Below are positions 7,702-16,325 of a stretch of 64,000 nucleotides of DNA, in pieces. The stretch spans positions 2,232,001 to 2,296,000 of the forward strand of contig CP079699.1 in NCBI GenBank assembly GCA_021383565.1, in the 5' to 3' direction. Position 1 is the stretch's first letter, and every line of letters begins with the position of its first letter. The DNA is from Levilactobacillus brevis. GTDB taxonomy: Bacteria > Bacillota > Bacilli > Lactobacillales > Lactobacillaceae. The notes beneath the pieces were generated by a model. It did not search any database. It was not told where the DNA came from and worked only from the letters and a program-made list of their open reading frames with translations. The position numbers and the translations under genes were made by a program.

Positions 7702-8542
7702 GTTTACCTGCGGGCTACCAGATTATCCGGTGACCGTGACTTTCTACCAACCGGCCGCCATTGCTGACTTCCCGTCACAGCGGCGGCCCTTGGTGATTCT
7801 CTTGCCGGGCGGTGGGTATGAGTTCTATTCGGATCGCGAAGGCGAAATCATGGCGCTACAGTATTTGGCACAGGGGTTTGCGGTCGCCATAGTCGCCTAC
7901 CAGCTGCGCGATCACCCGCCGGTATTGCCCACGGCGTTGTATCAGTTAGCCGGGGTGGTCCAAGAATTTCACCAGCACGCGCTCCGCTACCGGATCAGTC
8001 CAGCCCACATCCTGCTGGTGGGGTTCTCCGCCGGCGGACACGTGGCCGCCCTATACGCCGACCTCTGGCCGTGTTTGGCACATACGTTAAAGGTGCCAGC
8101 AATGTGTCTGGCCGTTAGCGCGGTGACGTTGGGGTATCCGGTCATCGGGTTACGGCTGGGCTGGCCCCGAACTGCGGCGGACCGGCAGGCGATCACCGGG
8201 GACTGGCGGGAACATGAGGCCGATCGCCTCGTGACGCCGCAGAACCCACCGACTTTTCTGTGGACCACGGCGGACGATGAACTGATTGCGGCAGAGAACA
8301 CGCGCCGCTATGCGCAGGCCTTGCAGCGACAACGAATTTCGACTGAAGTTGTGATTTACCCGCACGGTCCGCATGGGCTGAGTCTAGCCCGGGCCGTCAC
8401 GGCGTTTCCAGTGAGTTTTGAACCGACAGATCCGGCTTTTGGGGAGCGGTTTATCCGACCGGATGTGGCGGGGTGGTTCGACCGTCAGATGCGCTGGCTC
8501 GATGATTTATGGGACTTGAAGCGTTTTTGGCGGCAACAATGA
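7688..8542 (+). CDS. Alpha/beta hydrolase, acetylesterase-like
   Basis: 284-residue serine hydrolase of the acetyl-xylan / BD-FAE esterase type. The oxyanion-hole motif LPGGGYEFYS starts at about residue 39, the nucleophile elbow GFSAGG has Ser114, the acid is probably Asp197 in TTADDELI and the base is His229 in HGPHG. No signal peptide, so it acts in the cytoplasm. It overlaps the transporter gene by 14 nt, implying translational coupling. A role in removing acyl groups from an imported glycoside is an inference from context; the acyl and sugar substrates are not known. Confidence 0.87.
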   Translation: MKVSKFTCGLPDYPVTVTFYQPAAIADFPSQRRPLVILLPGGGYEFYSDREGEIMALQYLAQGFAVAIVAYQLRDHPPVLPTALYQLAGVVQEFHQHALRYRISPAHILLVGFSAGGHVAALYADLWPCLAHTLKVPAMCLAVSAVTLGYPVIGLRLGWPRTAADRQAITGDWREHEADRLVTPQNPPTFLWTTADDELIAAENTRRYAQALQRQRISTEVVIYPHGPHGLSLARAVTAFPVSFEPTDPAFGERFIRPDVAGWFDRQMRWLDDLWDLKRFWRQQ

Positions 8543-8566
8543 TTTTCCACGAGAGGGGTAATTGAC

Positions 8567-9619
8567 ATGTTGAATGATACGACAACGAAGCAGTCCTTGG
8601 GGTATGCGGACGAGCTAAAACGATTGGCAAAGATGACGTCAACGGAGACTGTTGACGGGGTGACCAAATGGATTAAGGAACGGGACCCCGCCCACACCTA
8701 CGAGCCGTTAGTCTGGGAGACCGTGGCGGAGATTGAAGAAGATCCCCAACTGCCGACCGACCTTTTCAGTCTCCGACAAGGGACCGAGACCTCGGGACAA
8801 AAGGACTTAACTACCGTGGACATGAAGATTGAAATGCAGCAGATTGTGGCCATGAATCGCCGGGTACGAGTCATTCGGATCGCCCGGATGGACCATTTGA
8901 CCGCCGATAAGGCACTGATTTATTTCCACGGTGGCGCATATTACGGCGGGACCCCTGAGGACGTCTTACTGGCCTTGAAGTACGTGGCGGAACAGGCCAA
9001 TTGCGTGGTCTATAACGTGGACTACGCCTTGGCCCCCGAACAGCCCTATCCGGCCGGTATCTTAGACGGGTTAGCCGTGGTGGCCGCCATGACTAAGGAT
9101 TACCACCACATTTCGGTGGGCGGCGATTCCGCCGGTGGCTCGATTGCCTTAGGCGTCAGCCAACTCTGTCAGGCGATGGGGATTTGTACGATTGACTCGC
9201 ACCTGCTGTTCTATCCGACCGTGATTCAGGGCTCGGATTTGGGCGGCCAATTATGGGACGATAATCGCATTGACATTGTCCCCGAACAGCGCGATGCTTT
9301 ACACAGAAGCTATCAGCTGTTTGAACAACTCGATGAGATCATGAGCGGGTACTATGTGGCCGATCAGCGGGTGGACTTGACGGCGCCACTCCTGTCACCA
9401 TTACTGGCCGACCCGCAGACGTTTAAGAAGACCACGCTACTGGTAGGTGAATACGATCCATTCCGGCTTCAGGGCGAGGCGTTTATCGACCAGGCTGGCC
9501 GGGCCAACGGGGATGCCAACTACATCCGCTACGGTGGGATCAGCCACGCCTTTCTGAACTTTACGGGGAATGTTCCGGCCGTTCAGGATGCCTTACGTGC
9601 GGCGGCAAAATTAATCTGA
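8567..9619 (+). CDS. Alpha/beta hydrolase of the HSL family
   Basis: 350-residue carboxylesterase of the hormone-sensitive-lipase type (bacterial family IV). The HGG oxyanion motif is at 121-123 in YFHGGAYYGG, the nucleophile Ser188 in GGDSAGGS, Asp297 in GEYDPFR and His327 in GGISHAFL. The N-terminal cap of about 85 residues is helical. AGGGG upstream supports the start; the gap to the preceding esterase is 24 bp. It is unrelated in fold subgroup to the first esterase, so the operon carries two distinct deacylases next to a phosphorylase, an unusual combination. The substrate is unknown. Confidence 0.87.
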   Translation: MLNDTTTKQSLGYADELKRLAKMTSTETVDGVTKWIKERDPAHTYEPLVWETVAEIEEDPQLPTDLFSLRQGTETSGQKDLTTVDMKIEMQQIVAMNRRVRVIRIARMDHLTADKALIYFHGGAYYGGTPEDVLLALKYVAEQANCVVYNVDYALAPEQPYPAGILDGLAVVAAMTKDYHHISVGGDSAGGSIALGVSQLCQAMGICTIDSHLLFYPTVIQGSDLGGQLWDDNRIDIVPEQRDALHRSYQLFEQLDEIMSGYYVADQRVDLTAPLLSPLLADPQTFKKTTLLVGEYDPFRLQGEAFIDQAGRANGDANYIRYGGISHAFLNFTGNVPAVQDALRAAAKLI

Positions 9620-9648
9620 GGTTAACACTTCAATTGGGGGAGATTATT

Positions 9649-11853
9649 GTGACTTTACGCGAGTATCATTTGACTTTAGACGATGTTTCGGACCAACAAC
9701 CAGAATATTTGGAAACGGTCTTTTCACTGGGCAATGGGCACTTCGGCGTCCGGGCCAATGACCCCATCAGTGGTAATCCGATTACGGGAACCTTGATTAA
9801 CGGGTTTTATGAAACCGCCCCCATTACGTATGGCGAGGCCGGCGTTGGTTACGCTCAGAAACACCAAACAATTTTAAACTTACCGGATTTGCGGCACATC
9901 CACGTGTCGACCAGTAGTGGGCACCAATTTACGCATAGCAAGCGAACAGCGGCCGACTTGAATCTGGGAACCGGCGAGTTGACCGAACGCTACCTGCTCA
10001 ATACGGACCAGGGCGAGACCATCACGATGGACGTGAAGTCCGTGATGGGTCAGAAACAGACAACCCTGTGGGCGATTGGCTATACGTTTACAGCGGGTAA
10101 CTATACTGAGGGCATCTTGGTCAGCAAGTCAATCGCGGTGCCGGCCGAGGCCGAGGCAATTCTTTCTGCTGACCCGCGGAAGACGCGGATGGCCGGGCTA
10201 CCAATTTGTGAGACGGCCTTTGTGACGCAAGACCTCCAGCGGTATCATGTGAAGACGCGAATAACTAAGCAGGCGGTGACCATGTATCTGGGTATTCTTG
10301 AGACGCACGGCCAACTGCTACAACAGCCAGTGGATCTGGGCGACCAGCAACCGCACACGCTGGAATACGAAGCCTATGTGGGTGCGGTGGGTCAACACAA
10401 CACCATCGATCCAGCGGCGATGTTTATGGCCAGCTCGCTGTCAGCCTTGACGGTGGATAGCAACGAATTCTGGCAGGGCGTCTGGGACCGCAGTGAAGTG
10501 AGCGTGGGTGGTAATGACGACTTGGATTTGGCCATTCACTACAATATTTTCCAGCTGAACCAGGCGGCCGGCCGAGACGGGCGCACCAACATCGCAGCGA
10601 AGGGACTCAGTGGTTCGGGCTACGAGGGTCACTACTTCTGGGATACCGAGATGTATATGCTGCCCTACTTCACGTACACGAATCAGCAGATGGCCCGGCA
10701 ACTCTTGCTGTATCGCTATCAGATCTTGCCACAAGCTAGGGAACGGGCACGGGCCTTGGGCGTCGATCAGGGGGCGCTGTTCGCTTGGCGGACGATCAAT
10801 GGCGAAGAGGCCTCGGCCTACTACCCCGCAGGCACGGCGCAATATCACATTGACGCCGACATCGCCTACGCGGTGGGCAAGTATTTTGAAATCACGCGGG
10901 ACCTCGACTTCATCATCCAGTGTGGCTTCGAAATGGTCTTGGAAACGGCACGCTTCTGGGAAAACTTCGGGTCTTGGCGGCAGGTGGACAACGACTGTCG
11001 CTTCGAGTTCCACACGGTAACGGGGCCCGATGAGTACACGGCGCTGGTCAACAATAATTACTACACCAATCGATTAGCCAAACACAACTTTGAATTAGTG
11101 GTTGAGTTGGCCCATCAGATGATGAAACGCTCGCCGCAGTTGTTGGCTAAGTTTGGCCTGAGTGAGACGGATCTCGATGTTTACCAGAATCTGGCCGACC
11201 ACGTTTACCTGCCATACAGTCAGGATCTGCGGATCAACGAGCAGGACGATAGCTTTCTGGACAAGCCGCGCTGGCCGGCGGAAAAGTCAACGCCGGAAAA
11301 CTTCCCATTACTGTTGCACTACCACCCCTTAACGATTTATCGGTATCAGGTGGCCAAGCAGGCGGATACGTTGTTGGCGGACTACCTGTTCCCAGAGGAT
11401 ATGCCGCTGGATCAATTGAAGCGGGAGTACAACTACTATGAAGGCGTGACGACTCATGATTCCTCGTTGTCGCGGTCGATCTTCAGTATCCTGGCGGCCC
11501 GGATGAACGATCCGGAGAAGGCCTACCGCTACTTCATGGACACGGCGCGGATGGACTTAGTCAACCTGCAAAAGAACACGGCGGATGGACTGCATTTAGC
11601 CAATTTGGGTGGTAGCTGGTTAGCGCTAGTAGCCGGGTTCTCTGGCTTCTACGTGCAGGATGAGGTCGTTCATTTTGCCAATCACCTGCCGGCAGAATTG
11701 ACCCGTCTGACCTACCGCATGAAGATTGCCGAAAGTGTCCTGGAGATTGACCTAACGGCGGATAACCTGGACGTGACGGTCATTAGTGGACCGATTCCAA
11801 CGTACGGCGTTAGCGTAAACGGTGAACTGATTTCTTTAGTGAAGGTTAGCTAG
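9649..11853 (+). CDS. GH65 disaccharide phosphorylase (maltose phosphorylase-like)
   Basis: Inverting phosphorylase that cleaves an alpha-linked glucose disaccharide with phosphate to beta-glucose 1-phosphate and glucose. I start at GTG 9649, six bases after GGGGGAG; this gives 734 residues, near the 750 of known maltose phosphorylases. The N-terminal beta-sandwich (ETVFSLGNGHFGVRAND) is followed by the (alpha/alpha)6 barrel with GHYFWDTEMYMLPY (about 327-340), the general acid Glu462 in GPDEY and THDSSLSRSIFS near the C-terminus. Maltose is the default substrate; kojibiose or nigerose phosphorylase is possible because the loop residues that set linkage specificity cannot be judged by eye. 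No beta-phosphoglucomutase gene is adjacent. Last gene of the operon. Confidence 0.92.
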   Translation: MTLREYHLTLDDVSDQQPEYLETVFSLGNGHFGVRANDPISGNPITGTLINGFYETAPITYGEAGVGYAQKHQTILNLPDLRHIHVSTSSGHQFTHSKRTAADLNLGTGELTERYLLNTDQGETITMDVKSVMGQKQTTLWAIGYTFTAGNYTEGILVSKSIAVPAEAEAILSADPRKTRMAGLPICETAFVTQDLQRYHVKTRITKQAVTMYLGILETHGQLLQQPVDLGDQQPHTLEYEAYVGAVGQHNTIDPAAMFMASSLSALTVDSNEFWQGVWDRSEVSVGGNDDLDLAIHYNIFQLNQAAGRDGRTNIAAKGLSGSGYEGHYFWDTEMYMLPYFTYTNQQMARQLLLYRYQILPQARERARALGVDQGALFAWRTINGEEASAYYPAGTAQYHIDADIAYAVGKYFEITRDLDFIIQCGFEMVLETARFWENFGSWRQVDNDCRFEFHTVTGPDEYTALVNNNYYTNRLAKHNFELVVELAHQMMKRSPQLLAKFGLSETDLDVYQNLADHVYLPYSQDLRINEQDDSFLDKPRWPAEKSTPENFPLLLHYHPLTIYRYQVAKQADTLLADYLFPEDMPLDQLKREYNYYEGVTTHDSSLSRSIFSILAARMNDPEKAYRYFMDTARMDLVNLQKNTADGLHLANLGGSWLALVAGFSGFYVQDEVVHFANHLPAELTRLTYRMKIAESVLEIDLTADNLDVTVISGPIPTYGVSVNGELISLVKVS

Positions 11854-11875
11854 CGCGTGTTGGAGCTAGCTGTAA

Positions 11876-11924
11876 ATCAAAAGCACACGTCGCAATCGAT
11901 AATGGTTGTGACGTGTGCTTTTGA
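11876..11924. terminator. Terminator of GPH-GH65 operon
   Basis: Near-perfect arms ATCAAAAGCACACGTC and GACGTGTGCTTTTGAT around a loop of about 17 nt. Confidence 0.85.
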
Positions 11925-12003
11925 TCCGCGGTTCAGTCGTGCTTGTTTGCCAGAAATGGTCTATACTAAATCCCAGACCAAATCACGAAAGGAAGTCTTA
12001 AAT

Positions 12004-12504
12004 TTGTCGCTCACCATTACGCCCGCAAGACCGCAAGACCTCGATCAAATTATGGCCATCGAAAATGCCGGGTTCTCGCCAGCGGAAGCCGCAACCGAGG
12101 CCAGCATGGCCGAACGCATTCGGCTGATTGCCGATACTTTTCTGGTAGCGCGACAGGGCGCAACCATCCTGGGCTATGTGGTAGGACCAGCCTTCGCTCA
12201 CCGCTATTTGACCGATGACTTGTTTGCCCAATCCACCCCGAATGCCACCGGGGATGCTTACCAGACGGTACTCAGTCTGGCCGTTAGCCCGCAGCATCAA
12301 GGCGCAGGCATTGCCAGTCAGTTGCTGACGGCCTTGGCGCAAGTGGCCCGCGGTCAACACCGTCAGGCCATCACGTTAACCTGCCTCAAACGTCTCGTGC
12401 CGTTCTATGAACGTAATGGGTACGTCAACGAAGGGGTCTCGGCCTCGGCACATGCCGGGGAGACCTGGTACAATCTGGTCTTGCCGCTAACTGATGAACT
12501 TTAG
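12004..12504 (+). CDS. GNAT family N-acetyltransferase
   Basis: About 166 residues with a GNAT fold. The acetyl-CoA loop is LAVSPQHQGAGIASQLL and the C-terminal motif is FYERNGYVNEG. I place the start at the TTG at 12004 (product begins LSLTITPARPQD), six bases after AAAGGAAG; the open frame upstream to 11857 runs through a terminator and is not credible. The acceptor substrate is unknown. The gene overlaps the 3' end of the convergent SMR gene by 18 nt. Confidence 0.85.
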   Translation: MSLTITPARPQDLDQIMAIENAGFSPAEAATEASMAERIRLIADTFLVARQGATILGYVVGPAFAHRYLTDDLFAQSTPNATGDAYQTVLSLAVSPQHQGAGIASQLLTALAQVARGQHRQAITLTCLKRLVPFYERNGYVNEGVSASAHAGETWYNLVLPLTDEL

Positions 12505-12801
12505 GCCGATGACGGCGATAAGAATCACGCTCACCCAGAGGAGCTTGCGCCAGTTCTTGGATTCGCCGAAGAAGAGCATCCCAGTGAGGACGCCCCCTGC
12601 GGCACCAATCCCGGTCCAGACGGCGTAGGCTGTACCCATGGGAAGAGTTTGCAAGGCGAGATCGAGGAACCCAAAGCTTAGGGCGTAGCCGATGACCATG
12701 GCGGCCCACAGTGGCCAGGTGCGGCGGTGAATGGCCCAGTTCATGAAGGTGACGCCGAGCATTTCGCAGAGTCCGGCGATAATCAGAAAGATCCAAGCCA
12801 T
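12487..12801 (-). CDS. SMR family exporter subunit (guanidinium-type)
   Basis: A 104-residue four-helix small multidrug resistance protein. The start MAWIFLIIAGLCEMLGVTFMNW has the essential membrane Glu13 of the family; GTAYAVWTGIGAAGG and the FFGES loop are intact. With the adjacent SMR gene it should form a heterodimer like YkkC/YkkD. The pair is preceded by a guanidine-I riboswitch, so the likely substrate is guanidinium (Gdx function). The ATG at 12801 lies 1 base after the stop of the upstream partner, implying translational coupling. It converges on the GNAT gene with an 18-nt overlap of the coding ends. Confidence 0.9.
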   Translation of the reverse strand: MAWIFLIIAGLCEMLGVTFMNWAIHRRTWPLWAAMVIGYALSFGFLDLALQTLPMGTAYAVWTGIGAAGGVLTGMLFFGESKNWRKLLWVSVILIAVIGLKFIS

Positions 12802-12802
12802 A

Positions 12803-13132
12803 TCAGTGCGCCTCCTTGGTCGTGACGGTCTGTAACCCGCCGATGCCGATGAGTAGCAGGGCAATCAGCGCTACCTTGGCGAGGCTGACGGGTTCGCCAA
12901 ACGCGAGGATGCCGATGACGGTGGTCCCCAGCGTGCCCAATCCCACGAAGACGGCGTAGGCCGTGCCGGCAGGGAGCACTTCGCCTGCCTTAATCAGAAA
13001 GTAAAAGCTCAGATAGACGGCAAGGGCGGTCAATCCCCATTCCAAAATGGTCGTGGCGTGCTTAAACCCGACGACCCAGCCCACTTCAAAGAAGGCACCA
13101 TACACCACGCGTAACCAATGTTTTAACATCAT
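12803..13132 (-). CDS. SMR family exporter subunit (guanidinium-type), partner
   Basis: A 109-residue SMR protein. The membrane glutamate lies in helix 1 (YGAFFEVGWVVGFKHA). GTAYAVFVGLGTLG and LAFGEPVS are conserved. It is the first gene after the guanidine-I riboswitch and pairs with the downstream SMR gene. Paired SMRs are usually obligate heterodimers; with this riboswitch the pair would lower toxic guanidinium. GGAGG just upstream of the ATG at 13132 supports the start. Confidence 0.9.
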   Translation of the reverse strand: MMLKHWLRVVYGAFFEVGWVVGFKHATTILEWGLTALAVYLSFYFLIKAGEVLPAGTAYAVFVGLGTLGTTVIGILAFGEPVSLAKVALIALLLIGIGGLQTVTTKEAH

Positions 13133-13149
13133 ATTTCCTCCTATAGTCT

Positions 13150-13278
13150 CGAAAAAAGCCTGAGAAATGTTGTCGGCATGACAACATCTCCCAGGCTTTT
13201 TCCCTTCCGTGTCTACGGGTCCTCCCGTAGGTTCCCTCTCGGACCAGACCCGTGTGAACGGCGGAACCCTAGAGAACA
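13150..13278 (-). ncRNA. Guanidine-I (ykkC) riboswitch with terminator
   Basis: Read on the minus strand the leader carries the class hallmarks in order: CTAGGGTTCCG, GGTCTGGTCCGAGAG, ACGGG stems, then ACACGG-A-AGGGA. It runs into a terminator with arms AAAAAGCCTGGGAGATGTTGTC and complement (about 13151-13202) ending in a T run. In this class guanidinium binding stabilises the aptamer, prevents the terminator and turns on the exporter. Both downstream genes are SMR subunits, which fits. The aptamer covers about 13200-13275. Confidence 0.92.
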
Positions 13279-13499
13279 GAATATGCGATTGATTCGGTAG
13301 CGTTAGCTTAGCACGGATTGGTCAAAGTGGCAACCGGCAAGTGTGAAAACGGTAGGTAAAAGGTTTCACGTAAGGGGGATTTTGACCCCATAAGTGACCT
13401 TTTTCACTAAAAATCGGAATCGATTGCATTTCAGATATATCGTGATTTCGCCGCCTTTTCTGAAAATTTCCAGCGCAAAAAGAGCCTTAAATTCAGCGA

Positions 13500-13560
13500 C
13501 TGCGATGCTATACTGAAACCGATTTAAAAATGACTGGACTAGTCATTCATCGCTCAGCAA
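13500..13560 (+). promoter_or_regulatory. Promoter region of cassette 1, shared with cassette 2
   Basis: TATACT at 13509-13514 is followed by TGAAACCGATTTAA and then ATGACTGGACTAGTCAT (13530-13546), an inverted repeat. The same order recurs before cassette 2 at 16985-17026. Upstream (13390-13500) two further shared blocks stand out: ATCGATTGCATTT and TTTTCTGAAAA. No good -35 box is visible, so activation by a regulator is possible. The stretch 13279-13499 holds no gene. Confidence 0.55.
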
Positions 13561-13609
13561 TTAAGTGTCGCGGGTCACGGCCCCGCGACTAGCTATGGAG
13601 GTAGCGACT

Positions 13610-14485
13610 ATGCAACTCGGAAGTATTGAAGCGGGCGGCACAAAGTTTGTTTGTGCAATCGGTAACGAAGATTATCGTACGGACAATCGGGTCATCATCC
13701 CGACGACCACCCCGGAAGAAACGTTAAGTCAATGTATTGCTTACTTTAAACAGTATCCAGATTTAAAGGCCATCGGGATTTCATCCTTTGGGCCAATCGA
13801 ACTCCGGCGCAATGCACCCAAGTACGGGTACGTCACGGATACTCCGAAGCCCCATTGGTCCAACACGGATTTTCTGGGCCGCTTAAAGCAAGACCTGGAT
13901 GTTCCCATGGCCTGGACCACGGATGTGAACGGATCAGCTTACGGTGAATACGTGGTGTCCACACTGTTCAACGAAAAGATTGACTCACTAGTCTACTTTA
14001 CGATTGGAACTGGTGTGGGTGCAGGCGCCATCGTCAACGGAAAGTTCGTCGGCACGATGGGTCATCCCGAAATGGGCCACGTGCGGTTGAAACGCCACCC
14101 CGATGACTTGGACTTCAAGGGCATCTGCCCCTTCCATGGCGACTGCCTGGAAGGTTTGGTCAGTGGGCCAACGTTTGAAGCACGGCTCGGCAAGCACGGT
14201 CATGAAGTACCGATGACCGATCACGTTTGGGATATTATGGCCTATTACGTGGCGCAAGCGGCCCTGCAAGAAACGTTGATGCTGCGGCCCGACAAGATTG
14301 TCTTTGGTGGCGGTGTGGTCAGCGAAGCCTTCCTAGTGAAGGTACGTGCCGAATTTACCAAATTATTAAATGGTTACGTGGACGTGGGTGACGTGAAAGA
14401 TTATATCGTCATGCCATCCGTCAAAGAGAATGGATCAGCCACGCTGGGTGACTTTGCCTTAGCACTGAAAGAATACAACAAATAA
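13610..14485 (+). CDS. ROK family fructokinase, cassette 1
   Basis: A 291-residue sugar kinase of the ROK family, closest in motif to the YdhR/ScrK-type fructokinases. It has a phosphate loop GGTK near residue 9-12, catalytic Asp105 in TTDVNGSAYGE, GTGVGAG at 133-139 and a zinc site from His157, Cys173, His176 and Cys179 in GHPEMGHVRLKRHP and CPFHGDC. These features mark fructokinase (D-fructose to fructose 6-phosphate). I start at 13610, preceded by ATGGAGGTA; an upstream ATG-type start at 13565 lacks support. It heads a three-gene cassette with a polyol-type dehydrogenase and a membrane protein, so it probably phosphorylates the ketose made by the dehydrogenase. A near-identical copy lies at 17078. 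Confidence 0.9.
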   Translation: MQLGSIEAGGTKFVCAIGNEDYRTDNRVIIPTTTPEETLSQCIAYFKQYPDLKAIGISSFGPIELRRNAPKYGYVTDTPKPHWSNTDFLGRLKQDLDVPMAWTTDVNGSAYGEYVVSTLFNEKIDSLVYFTIGTGVGAGAIVNGKFVGTMGHPEMGHVRLKRHPDDLDFKGICPFHGDCLEGLVSGPTFEARLGKHGHEVPMTDHVWDIMAYYVAQAALQETLMLRPDKIVFGGGVVSEAFLVKVRAEFTKLLNGYVDVGDVKDYIVMPSVKENGSATLGDFALALKEYNK

Positions 14486-14505
14486 GAGAGGGAGAAATTT
14501 AACTT

Positions 14506-15507
14506 ATGAAAGCCTTAGTCCTAACTGGAACCAAGAAGATGGAGATTCAAGATTTACCAACGCCGGAGGTTAAGCCTAACGAAGTGTTAGTGAATACGGC
14601 CTACGCCGGTATTTGTGGGACTGACCGGGCGCTTTACGCCGGCCTCCCTGGTTCTGCCGATGCTGTGCCCCCAATCGTCTTAGGGCACGAAAACTCCGGA
14701 ATCGTTGCCGCTATCGGCAGTGACGTGACCAACGTGAAGGTGGGCGACCGCGTGACGGTTGACCCCAACATCTACTGTGGCGAATGCGAATACTGCCGGA
14801 CCGACCGTCCAGAGCTCTGTGACAACCTGTCTGCCGTTGGAGTTACCCGTGATGGTGGCTTGGAACACGCCTTCACTGCCCCAGCCTCAGTCGTTTACCC
14901 ATTGCCCGATAGCGTTTCCTTGAAGGCCGCTGCGACGACTGAACCAATCTCTTGCGCGGTCCACGGGGTGAAATTATTGGACTTAACGCCTTACCAAAAA
15001 GCTTTGGTCATCGGTGACGGCTTCATGGGACAACTCTTCGTACAATTATTGCAAGCTTACGGTGTCCACCAAGTTGATTTTGCCGGCTTAAACGATAAGA
15101 AGTTAGCCTTCAACAAGGAAAAATTTGGCGTGACGAACACCTTCAACACCAAGCGTGAAAGCATTCCCGCCGACTACGATGTGGTCATCGAAGCCGTTGG
15201 GTTACCACAAACTCAAGAACAAGCCGTTGAGGCCACGAAGAAGGGCGCCCAAGTCCTGATGTTTGGGGTTGGGAAGCCAGATCAGACGTTCTCCATGAAC
15301 ACGTACGAAGTCTACCAAAAGCAATTGAAGATTCAAGGAGCCTTCATCAACCCATACGCCTTCGAAGACGCGATCGCCTTGTTAGCTAGCGGCCAATTGG
15401 ATGTTGAATCACTCATCAGCCATGAAGTCAGCTTAGAACAAGTGGAAGATGTCTTGAACGGTAAGGTCGCAGGTGTCAGCAAGGCTGTCGTTAAAGTCAG
15501 TGACTAA
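14506..15507 (+). CDS. Zinc-dependent medium-chain dehydrogenase (polyol type), cassette 1
   Basis: 333-residue MDR-superfamily dehydrogenase. Catalytic zinc ligands are Cys37, His61 and Glu62 (GICGTD and GHENSG). The structural zinc site is Cys91, Cys94, Cys97 and Cys105. A Rossmann motif VIGDGFMG follows near residue 166. The length and zinc pattern resemble sorbitol/threonine-type dehydrogenases, and the partner fructokinase suggests oxidation of sorbitol or mannitol to fructose; another polyol is possible. It follows the kinase after 20 bp, with GAGAGGGAG as ribosome binding site. Confidence 0.88.
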   Translation: MKALVLTGTKKMEIQDLPTPEVKPNEVLVNTAYAGICGTDRALYAGLPGSADAVPPIVLGHENSGIVAAIGSDVTNVKVGDRVTVDPNIYCGECEYCRTDRPELCDNLSAVGVTRDGGLEHAFTAPASVVYPLPDSVSLKAAATTEPISCAVHGVKLLDLTPYQKALVIGDGFMGQLFVQLLQAYGVHQVDFAGLNDKKLAFNKEKFGVTNTFNTKRESIPADYDVVIEAVGLPQTQEQAVEATKKGAQVLMFGVGKPDQTFSMNTYEVYQKQLKIQGAFINPYAFEDAIALLASGQLDVESLISHEVSLEQVEDVLNGKVAGVSKAVVKVSD

Positions 15508-15526
15508 GTAAAGGTAAGGGATTATT

Positions 15527-16297
15527 GTGAAAGTAGAAGCAGCAACTGTTAACGAAGGGGCTGAGTCCGTGGAACTTGAAAGTGGTCGGACAATCTCGAT
15601 GTCTAAATCGATTGCCTACTTCGCCTTATCATTGGTGATTAACTCGGCGGGGAACGTGCTGACGCTGGTTACCAGTGCGAAGATTCACCCGTCCTTTCTC
15701 GGGGCGGCCTATTGGTCAGCGGCCGAAGCCAATCTGGGGACCGCATTTCACTGGAACCTCTTCTGGGCATTCCTGATCATGGGTTTCTTGACGGCGGTCT
15801 TAAACGCCATCTTGATTCATCATTGGGACTGGAAGCGGATCGCCGGGAACATGGTCTTCATGGTGCCGTTCTCCGCGTTGATTCAGGTCTTTGAAGACTT
15901 CTTTGATGGGAAATATCCGGCCCTGTTTGCCGGATTACCGGAGGCCCGCAGTACGGGGATGGTCATCCTCTACGTGGCGCTGAACTTCCTAGGTGTTGCC
16001 TTTATTGCCACCGCCATCTCCATTTATCAACGGGTCAATTTGGTCTTACATCCGGCCGATGATTTGATGCAGATTCTGCGGTTCCGCTACTTTAAGGGGA
16101 ACGCCGCTAAGGCCATGTGGGCATCCTACATTCCGCCGACCATTATGGCTGTTATCGCCATTGTGATTACCCGGTCATTTGTTAACTTTGGTTTGGGCAC
16201 GATTTTTGCCTTCCTGGCCCAAGGGGGTATCACCGGGATTGCGGATAAGACGATTTTTCCAAAATTAAAGCACCAAGCAGTCGATGTCGGTAAATAA
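15527..16297 (+). CDS. YczE/YyaS/YitT-like membrane protein, cassette 1
   Basis: 256-residue integral membrane protein with about five hydrophobic segments and the family-like motif VLHPADDLMQILRF near residue 180. The N-terminal 20 residues are acidic and cytosolic. The biochemical role of this family is not established. Its fixed place after a dehydrogenase and a sugar kinase in both cassettes makes uptake of the free polyol or sugar a reasonable inference. GTG start with AAGGTAAGGG upstream; 19-bp gap from the dehydrogenase. Confidence 0.7.
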   Translation: MKVEAATVNEGAESVELESGRTISMSKSIAYFALSLVINSAGNVLTLVTSAKIHPSFLGAAYWSAAEANLGTAFHWNLFWAFLIMGFLTAVLNAILIHHWDWKRIAGNMVFMVPFSALIQVFEDFFDGKYPALFAGLPEARSTGMVILYVALNFLGVAFIATAISIYQRVNLVLHPADDLMQILRFRYFKGNAAKAMWASYIPPTIMAVIAIVITRSFVNFGLGTIFAFLAQGGITGIADKTIFPKLKHQAVDVGK

Positions 16298-16325
16298 GCC
16301 GACCAGCAAAGGAGCGAAATAATTT

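Noticed and set aside
10441-11013. 190-codon frame antisense to the GH65 gene
   Set aside because: Mirror of a GC-rich coding strand; no ribosome binding site and no recognisable motif.
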